Positions 37,065 through 49,690 of a stretch of 64,000 nt of DNA are shown piece after piece. Within the stretch, counting starts at the first letter, position 1; the number at the start of each line of letters is the position of its first letter. The notes below the pieces were generated by a model that was not told the DNA's origin, did no database searches, and saw only the letters and a program-made list of their open reading frames with translations. Both the position numbers and the translations under genes were made by a program. This stretch comes from Archilochus colubris (Eukaryota; Chordata; Aves; Apodiformes; Trochilidae), in contig CM041085.1 in NCBI GenBank assembly GCA_023079485.1, positions 30,117,121 to 30,181,120 on the forward strand, given 5' to 3'.

Positions 37065-37672
37065 ATAGCATAGAACCTGCTGAGTTGGAAGGGACTCATC
37101 AAGATCATCAAGTCCAACTCTTGTCCCTGTGTAGAGCACCCCAAGAGTCACACCATGTGCCTGATTGTGTTGTCCAAATGCTTTTTGAACTCAGTCAGGC
37201 TTGCTGCCATAACTACTTTCCTGGGCAGCCTGTTCCACTGCTCAACCACCCTCTGGGTGAAAAGCTTTTTCCTAATATCTAATCTGAACATCCCCCAGCA
37301 CATCTTCCTACCATTCCCTTGGGTCCTATCATTGGTCACCAGAGAGAAGAGGTCAGCACCTGCTCCTCCTCCTTCCCTAGTGAGGAAGCAGTAAGCTGAG
37401 ATGAAGTCTCCCGTCAGTCTCCTCTTATCCAGCTGACCAGACCTGCACTCAAGATGGGGCTGGATCAGTGCAGAGTAAAGTGAGACAATCCCCTCCTATG
37501 ACCAGCTGGCAATGCTGTGCTTGATGGACCCCAGGACTTGGTTGGCCTTCCTGGCTGCCTGGGCACAGTGTTGGCTCATGTTCAACTTGCTGTCGACCAG
37601 AACTCCCAGATCCCTTTCCACAGGGATGCTCTCCAGCCTCTTAAAGACCATCGCTCTTTTCAGAGAGAAATA
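37065..37672 (-). mobile_element. CR1 LINE, 3' portion, minus strand
   Basis: It begins with the CR1 3' end on the minus strand (GAGTTGGAAGGGACTCATC, CAAGATCATCAAGTCCAACT) and runs to about 37672. The encoded ORF2 remnant includes [24 protein letters not shown] (minus strand, 37148-37339) and [19 protein letters not shown] with [14 protein letters not shown] (37496-37660). The tail is short and degenerate. Frames are broken but readable. Confidence 0.9.
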
Positions 37673-40286
37673 AAGGGTGGCATTTTGAGGTATGTAATCT
37701 AGAATCACTGAGAAATCCATCCTTTTAATGTTTCTTCCTCTTAATAAACAACATTTACTAAGAAATAACATTGGGATAGTGAACTTCTGGTGCCTCTTAG
37801 CTACATATAAAGAAGAAAAAAACATAAGAAAATGTGTGCATGATACTGATTTCTGTAAATAATGCACTTTGACAGGTATAAGGACTGACAAAATTTTGCA
37901 CATGATTATATTTGGACTATTGCCTTTTAAGTGAAATGATGAAGTAGGACACCCATGCAGTTGTAAACAAGATGAGGTTCCTATTTGACAGGCGATACAA
38001 TGTGTATGGATTAATTTCCTATAAATGCTTTTCATACCTTTTTCTTCTGGGTTGTTTATAAATTCATAGGATTTTAAAGAAAGTCTCTAGCCTTCAGGTA
38101 CTATATGTTCCCTTCTAGAGAGATTTCAGCAAGAGGTCTCAGCCACAAAACAAGAAAATTGAAAACCAGCTGAAGTTTCTTATCAGCTGAAATCCAGTGG
38201 GAACTCCTTTTCTCTGGTATTTACCAGTCAATCTTCACTTTAAATTGGCACCATACAGAGGGTATAAGGAAGATACCTGGCTGGTTTTCACAATATCTAT
38301 CTTCTGGGTGAACACTGAAGACAAAGGTCGACTCTTGAGGTTTGTGTTTGAAGTACAAGAGGCATTGTATACAACTAGTGACATATATTTTTATTTTTTC
38401 TTTTATCATGAGGGCAGGATGCTCCATCCTTGGGCCTATTCAAATGTGATGGTAGATCTTGTGCAACCTGATTTTACTAGACTCACTGTGAGTAGCAGAT
38501 TAGATTAAACAAGTAACTAAGGTTACCTTACAATGTGCAGTGTTCTGTAATTCCTAACAAATTGTTGAAATACCAGAAAGTTACAATCATTTACCTGAAT
38601 CAAGTGATGGAATGTCTTCTTTAAATATTCTTTAACATCTAAAAATATCCTCTTTATAAACGTCTTAAAGTTTTCTTTTGGAAATAGCTAGTCATTAATT
38701 GCATAACAGTGTAACTTTCCAGTGTAACAGAAAAGCCAGTGATAGTTCCCTGTGACAGGGAACAATAATTAAAACATTTGCTTTTCTAGTTAAAGAATCT
38801 GAGAGTTACTGTAATGACCCTGACAAAGTATCTTTCTAACTCTGTGTTGTCATGCTGAAAGTAGTAAAAAACAAGAATATGAGAACAGGACAAGGGCTTG
38901 CTGGAGTCTGGGATGATATCATCAGCTGATTAAGAAGTATTTTTTTCAAGACTTTTTTTTATATGTGTTCAGTCACTTTCTGAACTCATGGAAAATTTTA
39001 TTCACAGCTTCCTAGGGAAAGAAGCTCACAGATTCTTGCACATCATGTGAAGAATTGTCTCCTTTTGTCTCTTTTGGACATACTTTTTGAAATTTCACTT
39101 AATGGCTTCTAGTTTTGGTACTGGAAGAGACAGTGAACTATTTACTTTTCCCATAGCATACGTGGTTTTACAAATCTCTCTTTTATCTCCCTTATCAGTA
39201 GTCTTTATTTCAGGCTAAGGTGTTCTATGCTATTCTTCATATATTTGAATCTGTGTGTGTAATGTCTTGGGAAAGATGTTGATCATAGCTGTGGGGTGGT
39301 ATTCATGTCTACTCAGAAAAAAAATGGCTGACACGAGTAGATTTAATTCCCAGAAACCCAGAGATGCCAATACTTGTACAGTTGCACTTATTTTCTGAAA
39401 CCTGGCAGGAGGTACTTCCCAGCCCATGAGCATCCTAAACTTATTTTATTGAGAGTTCCTCTATATTAGCACAATCTACCACCTCTGAGGAACCATCAAA
39501 TCCAGCATGTGCTGGTTTCACAGGGGTGGGTTTTTTCCTACAGAACCAGACAGCTTTCCATTAAACAAAACAAATGCCTTCTTGTCATGAATTAAGGCAT
39601 TAGAGTGTAAAGTTAATCTATGGACTTATAAAAAAAAATCAATAATGAAAACAAAAGGAAGCTTTACTGAGTGCTTGCAAATAAGAAATTTTTCTAGCAT
39701 TTCTAGTGTCTCCATCAACATTCTGTCTCCTTTTCTCCTCCTCTGATTTTCCCTTCCTCCTTTTCCCCCTCCTGTGATGTTCCCTAACTTGTGCTTCCCT
39801 CCACTCATCCAATGTGTACTGATCACATCTGTAATAAATCTTAAATCTCTTCCACCACTGTACCATCTCTTCTATTTTTTACAACAGAATTTTTTTTCTA
39901 AACATATTTCTTTTTTAGCAGCTGTACTTAGAGGCTGGGGCTTCAGTTTAGATTTTTCTGTTTCTGTCCTTGCATGATGAATGTGAGCAGCAAAAGCACA
40001 AAAATTAATCTTGTAAGCAAAGGGTATGGCAAGACCGTGGATGCATGCCAGCTTGTACTGCAGCAATCAAAAAATGTGAAACCCTACTACTTCTGAAATG
40101 AATAGGAGCTTGCTGAAAGTTTTCATTCTTATAGAAAAGTACAATTAATTCCATAACAGTAAAAGACATAGAAAATGTGTGCTCTTCTCTGCAAATCATG
40201 ATTTTTTATTTTTTTTTTCTGATTGGATGGAGGATTAAAAGCATGGCCTTTGGCCAGTAGTAGAGAAATCTGGAGGTGTATTTTTG
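37673..40286. other. unique sequence, no gene seen
   Basis: The 179-codon minus-strand frame ending at 37496 joins CR1 ORF2 sequence to unrelated upstream sequence. Only its C-terminal 50 or so codons are LINE-derived; the rest is not recognisable. Confidence 0.5.
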
Positions 40287-40365
40287 TCTTTTCTTTTCTT
40301 TTCTTTTCTTTTCTTTTCTTTTCTTTTCTTTTCTTTTCTTTTCTTTTCTTTTCTTTTCTTTTTTC
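40287..40365 (-). repeat. (CTTTT)n pentanucleotide microsatellite
   Basis: About 15 perfect CTTTT units on the plus strand (AAAAG on the minus strand). The KKEKKRKEKKRK-type frame on the minus strand is a translation of the repeat. Perfect units suggest recent expansion and a likely length polymorphism. Confidence 0.95.
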
Positions 40366-43300
40366 TGGTCATTGAGCAAAAAAACTGTGATGATCTTTGA
40401 AGCAAAAAAATATAATTTCTTTTGTTGGCTCAAGATCAACTAGGAAGTGACACAGGACAAGATGGATGAGGGCAGCAATAATGAGATACATAGCTGTTTA
40501 TTTCTCAGTCACTTACTTGAGTCTGATCCAGGTCAAAACTGCCTGAATTTTCTTGCAAATTGATAGCTGTTTAACCTGAAATGTTAAACATGAAATGAGT
40601 TGGCATTTCCCCAACTACATTGTAATTTCTTTATCTCCTTTAATTTTTGAAGCTGAAATGACAAGCATTGCACAAATGAAACCAACTACTGGCATAGGTT
40701 TTGCTGCAATTGGATGGCTGCCAACGTGTTATCACAGAAGTCATCCCCTCAGCAAGCACTATTTGGGAGATTGACCCTGCAGCCATGTCCTAACATCCTT
40801 TCAGAGATGGGAATTTTTTAATTACCTGGGTAAACAACTCCTTAACCACAGGGTGAGATACCACTCGACAAGAAATTTCTTATTGGAAAGTGGATAGTTA
40901 AGATCCCTAGACACAAGTGTATTCTCAGGGAGCTGCCACCTGGGCCTCAATTGCATATGAACCCTCTAAGGAGCATGACCCTGGGAATTCAAATCCCTGC
41001 AACCTGTGTTCATAGCACAAAGCCTAATTATTCTCAGAACCTTCATTCCAGCCAATGTTTTCCAGATTATGAGGTGTCTGGCTGGTCTGTCTACCAAGAG
41101 TCTGGGCAGAGTTTCCTTCAAATTCTATCTGCATTCATCAAAGATTGCCAGGCTGGTGATGTTACAAATTAAATTTTGTTTAATTAGAAAATTTCTGACC
41201 AGCTATTTTCCCAGCAACCTCTGATTCTAATGCCTCCTGTATGAAGCTCTAATCCCTCTGAAACTGAAGATCCCAGGCGATGAATGAATACTAAATAGTG
41301 GAACTAATATCTTCTTGGCTCAAACACTTCATTTTTTTTATCACATCCTCAAGCCATCATCTGATAACTGTCTATTTTTGCTAGCTGCTTCCATTGTGAG
41401 CTCTTTCCAGAGTAGACGTCTGCCTTGTTTTTCATGCTTAGCACTTTAAAAAACTCTATAAAATAACAACTGCTCTTGCTATTCCCTTCCATGGAAGTCT
41501 TATGACCAGAAGGAGATATTTTTCTGCTCCTGTTTTGTGCCCCAACCTCAGCAGAACTTTATGCCTTTCCTCCAGGCACATCTCATTTGCTCAGTCCTTA
41601 CATAGATTAGATTACAGTACAGGCAAGTGAATACTTATAGAAAATAATTAATGTTACATGATATTTACTTGTTCCTGATATGATATGGGAGAACATTTTT
41701 TGTAAGGCTTATATTTGTTAAGGTCCTCAGAGTTAGTGTTTGCTTTTTACTGGGGTAAGAGTGGAGTCAGTTTGCTGATGTCTTTGTGACGGAGTTCTTT
41801 CAGTGTATCTAAAGTTAAACAACAACTAAAAAACCAACAGAGGGGATTATAATTTTTACAAATGTTCTCCTCAGGTAATGTAGACAAAATGGTGGAGGTC
41901 TTCTCTAAATTATATCTAAAATAAAGTTCCAGAATCTGACACCTTTTGCAGGAGCTCAGCTGCATTGATTTTTGTTCTGCATGCACATTTGCCAGATATT
42001 TGTTCTTTCAGAGAGCAGAGTATGCGAGAAAGCTCAGGAACTATCTCTGTGCTCATTTCTCATTTCATTGGTAAAGCATAGTAAGGAATCACAATTGATT
42101 CCCCAGGGGTACTTCACGAGGGCTTAAATTTTTTTAATATAGGGTCAACAGGGAGAATGGCTTTTACAGATGATTTGGTCAGTGCACTGACAAAAATAAT
42201 TTTTGTTCTCCATTTTTTTTTAAACTTTGGCCAAGATCAATAAAGCACTGAACTCTTTAGCACATACACAGCAGAAATCTTAATTGTGAAAGAAAACTGT
42301 AATGCATTACTGCTCTTTGCATATGGAAAAAAAGGTTTATATTTTGAAGAATGTATAGGAACTTGAAAAGCTGTGTACAGCAAATCCTGTGGGTGAGGGT
42401 TCCAGCTGCTAGAAGAATGAGCCTATATTGTGCCCAGTTTATCTTCCCTGAGATAGCGTTCCAGCTTCCCTGGAGCAAAACATAGTTGAACTTTTAAGAA
42501 GGTGGTGGCCAATGCTAAACACTTATGATCCTTCAGAGGGTATTACAGTGTTGCTACAATTCAGCATGCAAAGCAATTGCAATGACCTGAAAGTCCCTTC
42601 TCACAAAGAAATGGATCAGGCCATGAAATGTGAGAAATGTGAGGAGTGTATGTATTATCATGAGGGCTCAACACAGCTTTGAAAGATCAAGTCCAAAATT
42701 ATTTTTTCCCCACTCACATAGAACTTCTTGAACAGGTATTTTAATGCTTCAAAATCCAGTAGCATGGTACTTACTGATAGCATAAAAACTGTAGAGTCTT
42801 ATCTTGTGTTCAGGGCTTTGCCGTTGAGGTAAAACCACTCTTCTGGGCAGAGAAGGCCTGGTTTGTATTCACTGGCAGGGATAAGATGTACTTGATAATA
42901 TTGCTAGTTTGTATGACCAACTTGTACAAATGCAAGGAGAAAAGAAGATGCTGCCCTTGTTGTGGTGAAGATTAAGAATCAAATTGATGGAAAAAATATG
43001 AAAAGTCAGAAGAGAGCGAACCAAGAGTTCACATTTTTTTTTTCCCTTGAAAATATGAAGTGCTCAAAAGTTCCTAATTTATACACGTCTTAAGCCAGTA
43101 TCAGAATATCATTGTGTTCAGTGTGGAGTGTCAGACTAATTCAAATTTTGTTCTCTTCCATATTATTCTCTCCCATCTTTAATTTGTTCTCTTCCACCCT
43201 CTATAGGTATTGAAGTATACTGTAAATCCCAACCTGCACGTATATTGAAACATTCATTTGATATTGTGACTTTCTTATCTATAGACACTCTGCTGAATAG

Positions 43301-44689
43301 TCTTGAAATGGATTTCACAGTGTAGCTGTGACCATAGTGTTTCTGAGCAATTCCAGTGAAATACAAGTCAAATCAGAAAAATAGATGCATTAAACAAAAA
43401 ATTTCCACTTTCATCCTCATTTCCTCATTAGCAACTGACCACAATTTACTGTAATATTGTATTTTGTTATCTTCCAGAAGAAAATATGCATTTTTGCTGA
43501 AGAAAAGAGAATTATTATGGTTTTCAGAAATACATTGTTGAAGTCAAAGACAAATGATTCAAATTAGTAAGCCTCTACTCTTTTAACTTAATGAATAAAC
43601 CATAGAAACAATATGAGAAAGAATAACTCAATCTGCTGAAAATTGGGTCCTTGAGAACAAAAGGAAAGGATGCCATCATGCAATAAGCAATGCTCTTCTT
43701 CAAATATGAGTTGTTGCATTTATCAAGCTACCAATGGCATTCCAGAGCACAAGAAAGATGCAATTCTCACAGTATTAGTAGAGGGTGTAGTGTAAGTCAT
43801 GAATACTTTCCCACAAAATAAATCACTAATTTTTTTAAGGAATTCTGGAAGATGTATGAATGGCATGCAGCTACTGTGTGTCTTTTCCTTTGCTGCTGCT
43901 CTGCTGCCATGAGGCCTTTACCTTCACAAGCAAAACAGTCGGGAAACTTCATCCCATTATCATTTTCAAGAGAAGCTTTTCCCCATTTCACAGCCAAATC
44001 TTGGAGGAAATAACAGGAGCTGATGAATACAGGGACTTGCTGGTGGGATACCCAGATGGTCAGGATAGTGAGTGAACACTAAGGAGAAAAGTGGTCAGAG
44101 GGAAGAAGTATTGCTACTGGGAATAAAATAGAGAAGAGAGATACTGTGAGGGAAGGAGAGCAAATTTGATTGCTTCTTTTTAATACAATGAAACTTCACA
44201 TCTTTCCCCTATGAAAAGAAAGAACAAAACCTCATTCTAGTAATGATTCACCGTGCATTAAAAAGACTATCTGATTATACGTCTCCAAGACAGTGAGCAG
44301 CTGTGCTCTTGAAATAATTTAAAAAGCTGAAAGGTATATTGAAATGGTTCTCTTTAGCTGAATAATGGTGGTATTTATATTAAACACAATGTTCCATTGC
44401 TATATGCTGTTTAATTTTGTTAAAAGTTTTGTACAGTCATGATGAAGAGCCTAGACATTTGCCTAGAGAAGGAAGAAAGAACCCTGTAGCAGATGAAAAG
44501 AAAATTGTAAAAATGTGCACATTACAGCTCTTAGAGCCATTGATTATTCTGTTGCTAACAAAGTGGAAGTAGAAATCCCATTGCAGTAAAGAAAACCAAA
44601 AACAACAAACACACACAACTCCATCTTGAAGATTTTATAAGATTATATAAAGAATCAAATTAAATTATGGTTGAATTAAAAGAAATGCT
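40366..44689. other. unique sequence, no gene seen
   Basis: No repeat family, exon or RNA gene is recognised over 4.3 kb. Confidence 0.55.
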
Positions 44690-45110
44690 TTTTATATTCC
44701 TTATATTATTGCATTGTGAATGTTTTGGAGAATTATTTATTTATTTTATATTCTTTGATTAAAACCAGTTATTAGACAGGGTGATAATTTAATTTTGCTA
44801 GTGTCATTCCATTACTGCTGAATAATTGCTATAGGAATGCTTAAGGTCAGAACAATTATATTTTAAAGAGATGATTTATGGCTTTGATTATATTTTCTTA
44901 TGGCTAATAAATAATCTTGTAAGTTTAATTATTAAAGCTTTTTAATTTTTACTGTTGAATTTATTGACTTAACAAAATTTGTAAATTTGACATTATGTTT
45001 ATTAGCAGTAGCATATTATTAGTCAACAATTAGCATTATGTTGGCTACTAATTAAATAATATCTGTAAACACTCTTCCACAGCTGAGCTTTTTGTTTATC
45101 TTCTTATTCA
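44690..45110. other. AT-rich TAATTA-bearing stretch, candidate conserved non-coding element
   Basis: Over 400 bp free of low-complexity runs, very AT-rich, with homeodomain-type core sites TAATTA at 44926-44931 and 45049-45054 and several ATTA or ATTAG words between them. The texture resembles long conserved vertebrate enhancers. That is an impression from composition only; no alignment is available here. Chance AT-richness is the alternative. Confidence 0.3.
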
Positions 45111-45944
45111 TTGCAAAGTATTGATCATGAATAGAGAAAAAAAATTCTTGATATCAGATATGAAGCTTATATTATCCCCAGTAGTTTCATTTTTATGTTA
45201 ATTTTCAGTAATTTACAGTCTGTGAATGTCTTTGGGGAAAACTAAGTCATAAATATTCAAATCAGGATGAGTTAAGCAGAGCCAAAATATTCCAGTACTG
45301 AGCATTTGCTTTTAAAAAAGCCATCTTCAGCACCTTAAACCACCAAGCAGGAGAAAAATCTTGGAATTTTTCAGTGTTATGAAAGTAGGAACTTTTTTTT
45401 CTAGCTAGAAGTTAATAAATTCTCTAAGTTTGAGGATTTTTTGTTTAACCTGAACAAATATTAATTTGATTGGTAGCTGACATCAGGATGAATTCCTGTG
45501 GTTGAATGGGTGAATACTGGGAAGATTGTAGATCACTGACCCTGCCCTACTGATTCACAAACCTCAAGTTCCCTGTGTCTGTTTTTAAGTCAGGATTTTT
45601 TTTAGTGGAAATGGCTTTTAGAGGATTGCAGACCCTACTGCCTTTTCATTTTAAATCAAAGTAATTCAGTTGTACCTTTATGAAAAAAAATAAACAAAAA
45701 CCAGCAAGGAATGACTTTCAGAATTATCTGAATGACTTTTCACGTCACTTCTATTTACTTGCATGAGCTTCCTCTGTAGCTTGATTTGTGTTGAATATTT
45801 GTGCTTTAAGTGCAAGAATGACCCACAAGGTTTGTGCTTAGCAAACAGTAATTTGTGCACATGATTATTGGGGTTAACCCAGGAACCTAGTGACTATGCT
45901 TGTAACTGGTTTTCAGGTTGCACTACTAACATTGCAATGGGTGA
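45111..45944. other. unique spacer, no gene seen
   Basis: AT-rich sequence ahead of the CR1 at about 45945. No feature recognised. Confidence 0.5.
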
Positions 45945-47050
45945 TTCCTGGTTTATTAGGTACTTCTATGCAGCATCCTTCTGGACAAGTTGTCCAATTG
46001 TGGGATGAGCCTGTTTAGTGTGCTGAGTGAAAACTAGCTGAAGGGCAGAGCTGAAAGAGTTGCAGTGACTGGTGCCACAGCTTGCTGTTGATCAGTCACC
46101 AATGGTGTTCCCCAGGACTAAATTCTTGTGCCACTCTGTTCAATATGTTTATATATGATCTGGATGCAGGAGTTAAATTAGCAAGTTTGCTGAAGGAAGA
46201 TGCTGTTGACTCTTGAGGTACAAGAGACGATGTAGAGAGGTCTAGATACGTTGGAGCACTGGGCAGTAATTAATGGGATGACATTTAACAGAGATGCTGG
46301 ATTCTGTACCTAGGATGGAGTAACACCGGGCACAAGTATGAAGGGGGAGAACAGTGTCTGGAAAGCAGCCTTGCAGAAAGGGGGCTGGAGCTGCTGATTG
46401 TCAGCTTGAGCAATATGAGTCAGTAGTGTGCCCTGACAGACAAGAAAACTGCACCCTGGGGCTCCTCAAAGACACCAGGTACAGCAGGTAAAAGAGGTGA
46501 TGGTCCTGATTTATTCAGTGTTGGTGCAGCCTCATCTTTCACACTGTGTGCAGTGCTGCGCCCCACGATATAAAGAAGGATGTGAAGGGTCCTTGAATGT
46601 GTCCAGAGGAGGGCAACAAAGCTGGTAAAAGGGCTCTAAGGAATATCCTATGAGGAGCAGCTAAAGACTTTGAGCTTGTCTAGTTTGGAGAAAAGGAGGC
46701 TGAGGAGTGACTTCATGTTTCTCTATGTCTTTCTTGAGGGAGTGTAGAGGAAGCTGCTGAGCTCTTCTCCCTGAGATCTGTAAGCAGAACATGTGGGATC
46801 GGTTCAGAGATGTGCCAGGGGAGGTTTAGGCTGGATATTGGGAAGCATTTCTTTATTGAGTAGGTGATCAAACAGGCTTCCTAGAGAGGTGGTAAATGCC
46901 CCAAGCCTGTCAGTTTTTAAGACGCCTTTGGACAAAGCCCTTAACAACAAGCTTCAGCTTTTGGTCAGCCTCAAATTGGTCAGGCAGTTGGACTAGATGA
47001 TTCTTGTATGTTCCTTCCAACTGCAAATATTATACTCTATTTTATTAAAG
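45945..47050 (+). mobile_element. CR1 LINE, old degenerate 3' portion, plus strand
   Basis: It begins in the reverse transcriptase part of ORF2. GTGTTCCCCAGG with TTCAATATGTTTATATATGA and a following TTAGCAAGTTTGCTGAAGGA correspond to the segment around the end of the catalytic region. It passes GTCCAGAGGAGGGCAACAAA and GGGGAGGTTTAGGCTGGATA, and ends with GACTAGATGATTCTTGTATG and TTCCTTCCAACTGC near 47020. The tail is an ATACTCTATTTTATT stretch. No frame stays open for long, so this copy is older than those at 22.7 and 59.2 kb. The left edge is approximate. Confidence 0.85.
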
Positions 47051-48244
47051 GTAAGCAGAAAGCTGCAATAGCTGGTACCTAGCTAAATGATCCCAGGTTG
47101 TGTTTTTTTTTTTTTTCTTCTAGCTTTAATAGCAGTAATAATTTTGATTATGTCCATCTGGGTTGTCCAATCAAATATGTAAGAAGGCAGTCGTAACACT
47201 GCTGTAAAAAAATTCTATGAACAGAAGTGCATATGTCAGCACTATGCAATACATTCAGGCATCATACTTAATTTCAAAAATTATTTAAAAGAATACAAAA
47301 ATTGTATTTTTGACTGCTCATACACAGGATTATCTTGTTTTCACCTAAAGCACAATTACTCCATCCTTATCTTCAGTATATTTTAACAGAATTGTACCAA
47401 GTACTTCCGCAGAAATTATTTTACCATATAACAGAGCAAATAATTACATATTTTCTTGCAGAATTTACTGTGTAAGGAAATTACTACTATGGCCTGGCCT
47501 TGGGCTAGACGAATTAATATAATTAGCTTAATCCACTGCTCTTTTGAGAAATCTTACTTAATTTAGCTGTCAACAGTTTTTACGCTGAGAATATTCCATA
47601 AACAGTTGATTATGTGGGCTGTCTTTACCCTTACTGAATGAATATGACACAAAGCAGACCTGGGTTGCAAGATGGAACTCAGTTCTCCTCCAAGTACCTA
47701 GCTGAAAGGAAGCAGTTTCACAAATCTATGCCTGGTGATTGCAGGTGTGTAAGTTCCACGTGAAAGCTTTCAGTAAGACTTCAACATTGCCTCCTCTCTT
47801 AGGTGTAATTGCATCTTTGGCATTTTCCATTTTATCCTCTAAGAGGTGTGCACCCAAGAGAAACACTGCTAAGTAGATTTTATTGCCAGCACAGTTTTTC
47901 TTGCTGTAAGAAGTTCTGCCTCATGGTTGCTGAGGAGCTGCAGGGGAAGGGAGGGAGAGGAGCTCAAGTTCAGCTGTGTTTGGAACTTGCTTTGCCTTGC
48001 TGCTGAGCAAGGAACCTGACAGCCTCTTTGTCTTCAGGCTTGTCCTTTGCAAGGGACAAAAATGCAAAGGTCTCTGCTGACACTGGTGTGTATGCACAGC
48101 TGACTGCAGTTCTGTACGAAAACTTCAGCCACTCCCAAACCCACAGGGGTGCAGCTGGTGAGGCCAGGAGGCCTGCTAGGACCAGCTGGATGAGGGCTGA
48201 GGGGATGCACTAGCGCTGCTGCCTATTCCAGAGCTACCTTGGAT
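47051..48244. other. unique spacer, partly GC-richer, no gene seen
   Basis: It holds a T-run of 14 (47103-47116). The 47.9-48.24 kb part is GC-richer than average, with short frames but no recognisable domain. Confidence 0.45.
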
Positions 48245-49690
48245 CATGCTGCACAGTTGGAAGGGACCTCAAGGATCATCTGGTCCAACCTTTCTAGGTG
48301 ATGCTATAGTTAAAATGAGATGTTTCAGCACCCTGTCAAGCTGAGACTTAAAACTTTTCAAAGTGGGGGAATCTGCCACTTCCCCTGGCAGTGGCAGACT
48401 GTCCTCACAGTGAAAATTTTTCCTCTTTTGTCCGATCAGAATCTCCCCAGAAGCAACCTGTGCCCATTGCCCCCTGTCTTGTCTGTGTGACTCCTTGTAA
48501 ATAGGGAGTCTCCATCTTCTTTGTAGCCATCTTTTAAGTATTGGAACATCATAATATCTCTCCTAAGCCTTCTCTTCTCAAGGCTGAACAAATCCAGTTT
48601 TCTCAGCCTCTCCTCACGTGGCTCCATGTCCTCTGATGATCCTAATGACCCTTCTCTGGACTCTCTCCAGCCTGTCAGCATCCTTTTTATAGAGTGGGGA
48701 CCAAAACTGAATACAATACTCCAGGTGTGATCTGACAGACACCTAGTAGAGCAGGATGCTGCTGCTGGTGATACCTTTGTTGATGCAGCCAAGCACACTG
48801 TTGGCTTTCCTTGCTACTGCAGCACACTGTTTTCTCATGTTGAACCTGTTATTCACTGCAACCCTCAGGTCCCTTTCCACAAGGCTGCTCTCTAGGCAAG
48901 TGGATCCCAATTTGAACAGCACTTCTAGGTTATGTTTTTCCAGGTGCAAGATCTTACACTTCTCCACATTGTACTTCATAAGGTTCCTGCTAGCCCACTC
49001 CTCCAGTCTACCTAGGTCATTCTAGAGGGTGGCTCTTCCTTCTGGGGTGTCAACCTCTCCACTATTCTTGCTGTTGTCAGCAAATTTCTTCATTGTGTTC
49101 TTGATCCCAACATCCAGGTCACTAATGAAGATATTAAACAGAAAAACCCAAAATCCATCCCTGGGGGAATCCACTTTTGACTGGTTGCCAGTTTGAAAAG
49201 GAACAGTATACTATCACCCTTTAGGTACAACGTGTCAGCCAGTTCCCTACTTACCACACAGACCACTTGTCAAGCCCATAATGAGCCAGTTTCTCTAAGA
49301 GAAAGCTATAGGTGACTGTACCAAAAGCCTTGGAAAATTCCAGGTACAGAAAGTCCACCCCTCACCCTGCATCAACTGAGTGGGTGACTTTGTTATAGAA
49401 GGAATTAGGTTTCTCAAGCACAATTTGCCCCTGATAAATCCATGTTGGCTTTTCCCAATCATGTGTTTTAATTGACTTGTGATAGTCCCCAGAAGGATTC
49501 ACTCCATGACTTTCCCAGTGCCAGAAGTGAAGCTAATGGGTCTATAATGACCTGGGTCCTCCTTTGAACCCTTCTTAAAGATGGGTTAAAAGCCTTCCTG
49601 CAGTCTTCAGGGACGTGTCCTGATATCCATGACTTCTCTAAGAATATGGAGAGTGGCTTCACAATGGAGATTTTTAGGATATAACTGGGG
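48245..49690 (-). mobile_element. CR1 LINE, longest copy, minus strand, reverse transcriptase to 3' end
   Basis: About 1.45 kb. The 3' terminus is at the left: ACAGTTGGAAGGGACCTCAA and GGATCATCTGGTCCAACC. Moving right it covers the ORF2 C-terminus ([54 protein letters not shown]). It then reaches the reverse transcriptase start (KPLSIFLEKSWISGHVPEDC and a YRP-like block now read as VIIDPLASLLALGKSW at 49468-49662). The catalytic-centre region is crossed but in broken frames. The 5' half of the element is missing. Confidence 0.92.
49468..49662 (-). pseudogene. CR1 reverse transcriptase N-terminal block
   Basis: This frame carries LSIFLEKSW...GHVPEDC...NPSLRR and then a block corresponding to the conserved 'NYRPVSLTS' motif of CR1 reverse transcriptases, changed here to VIIDPLASLLA. 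The framing and substitutions show decay. It continues leftward out of frame. Confidence 0.75.

Noticed and set aside
37496..38035. The longest open frame in the window (179 codons, minus strand)
   Set aside because: The C-terminal about 50 codons are CR1 ORF2; the rest is unrelated unique sequence fused by chance. Not a gene.
40206..40439. Lysine/arginine/glutamate-rich frame on the minus strand
   Set aside because: It is the CTTTT microsatellite read in frame, not a nuclear localisation or histone-like protein.
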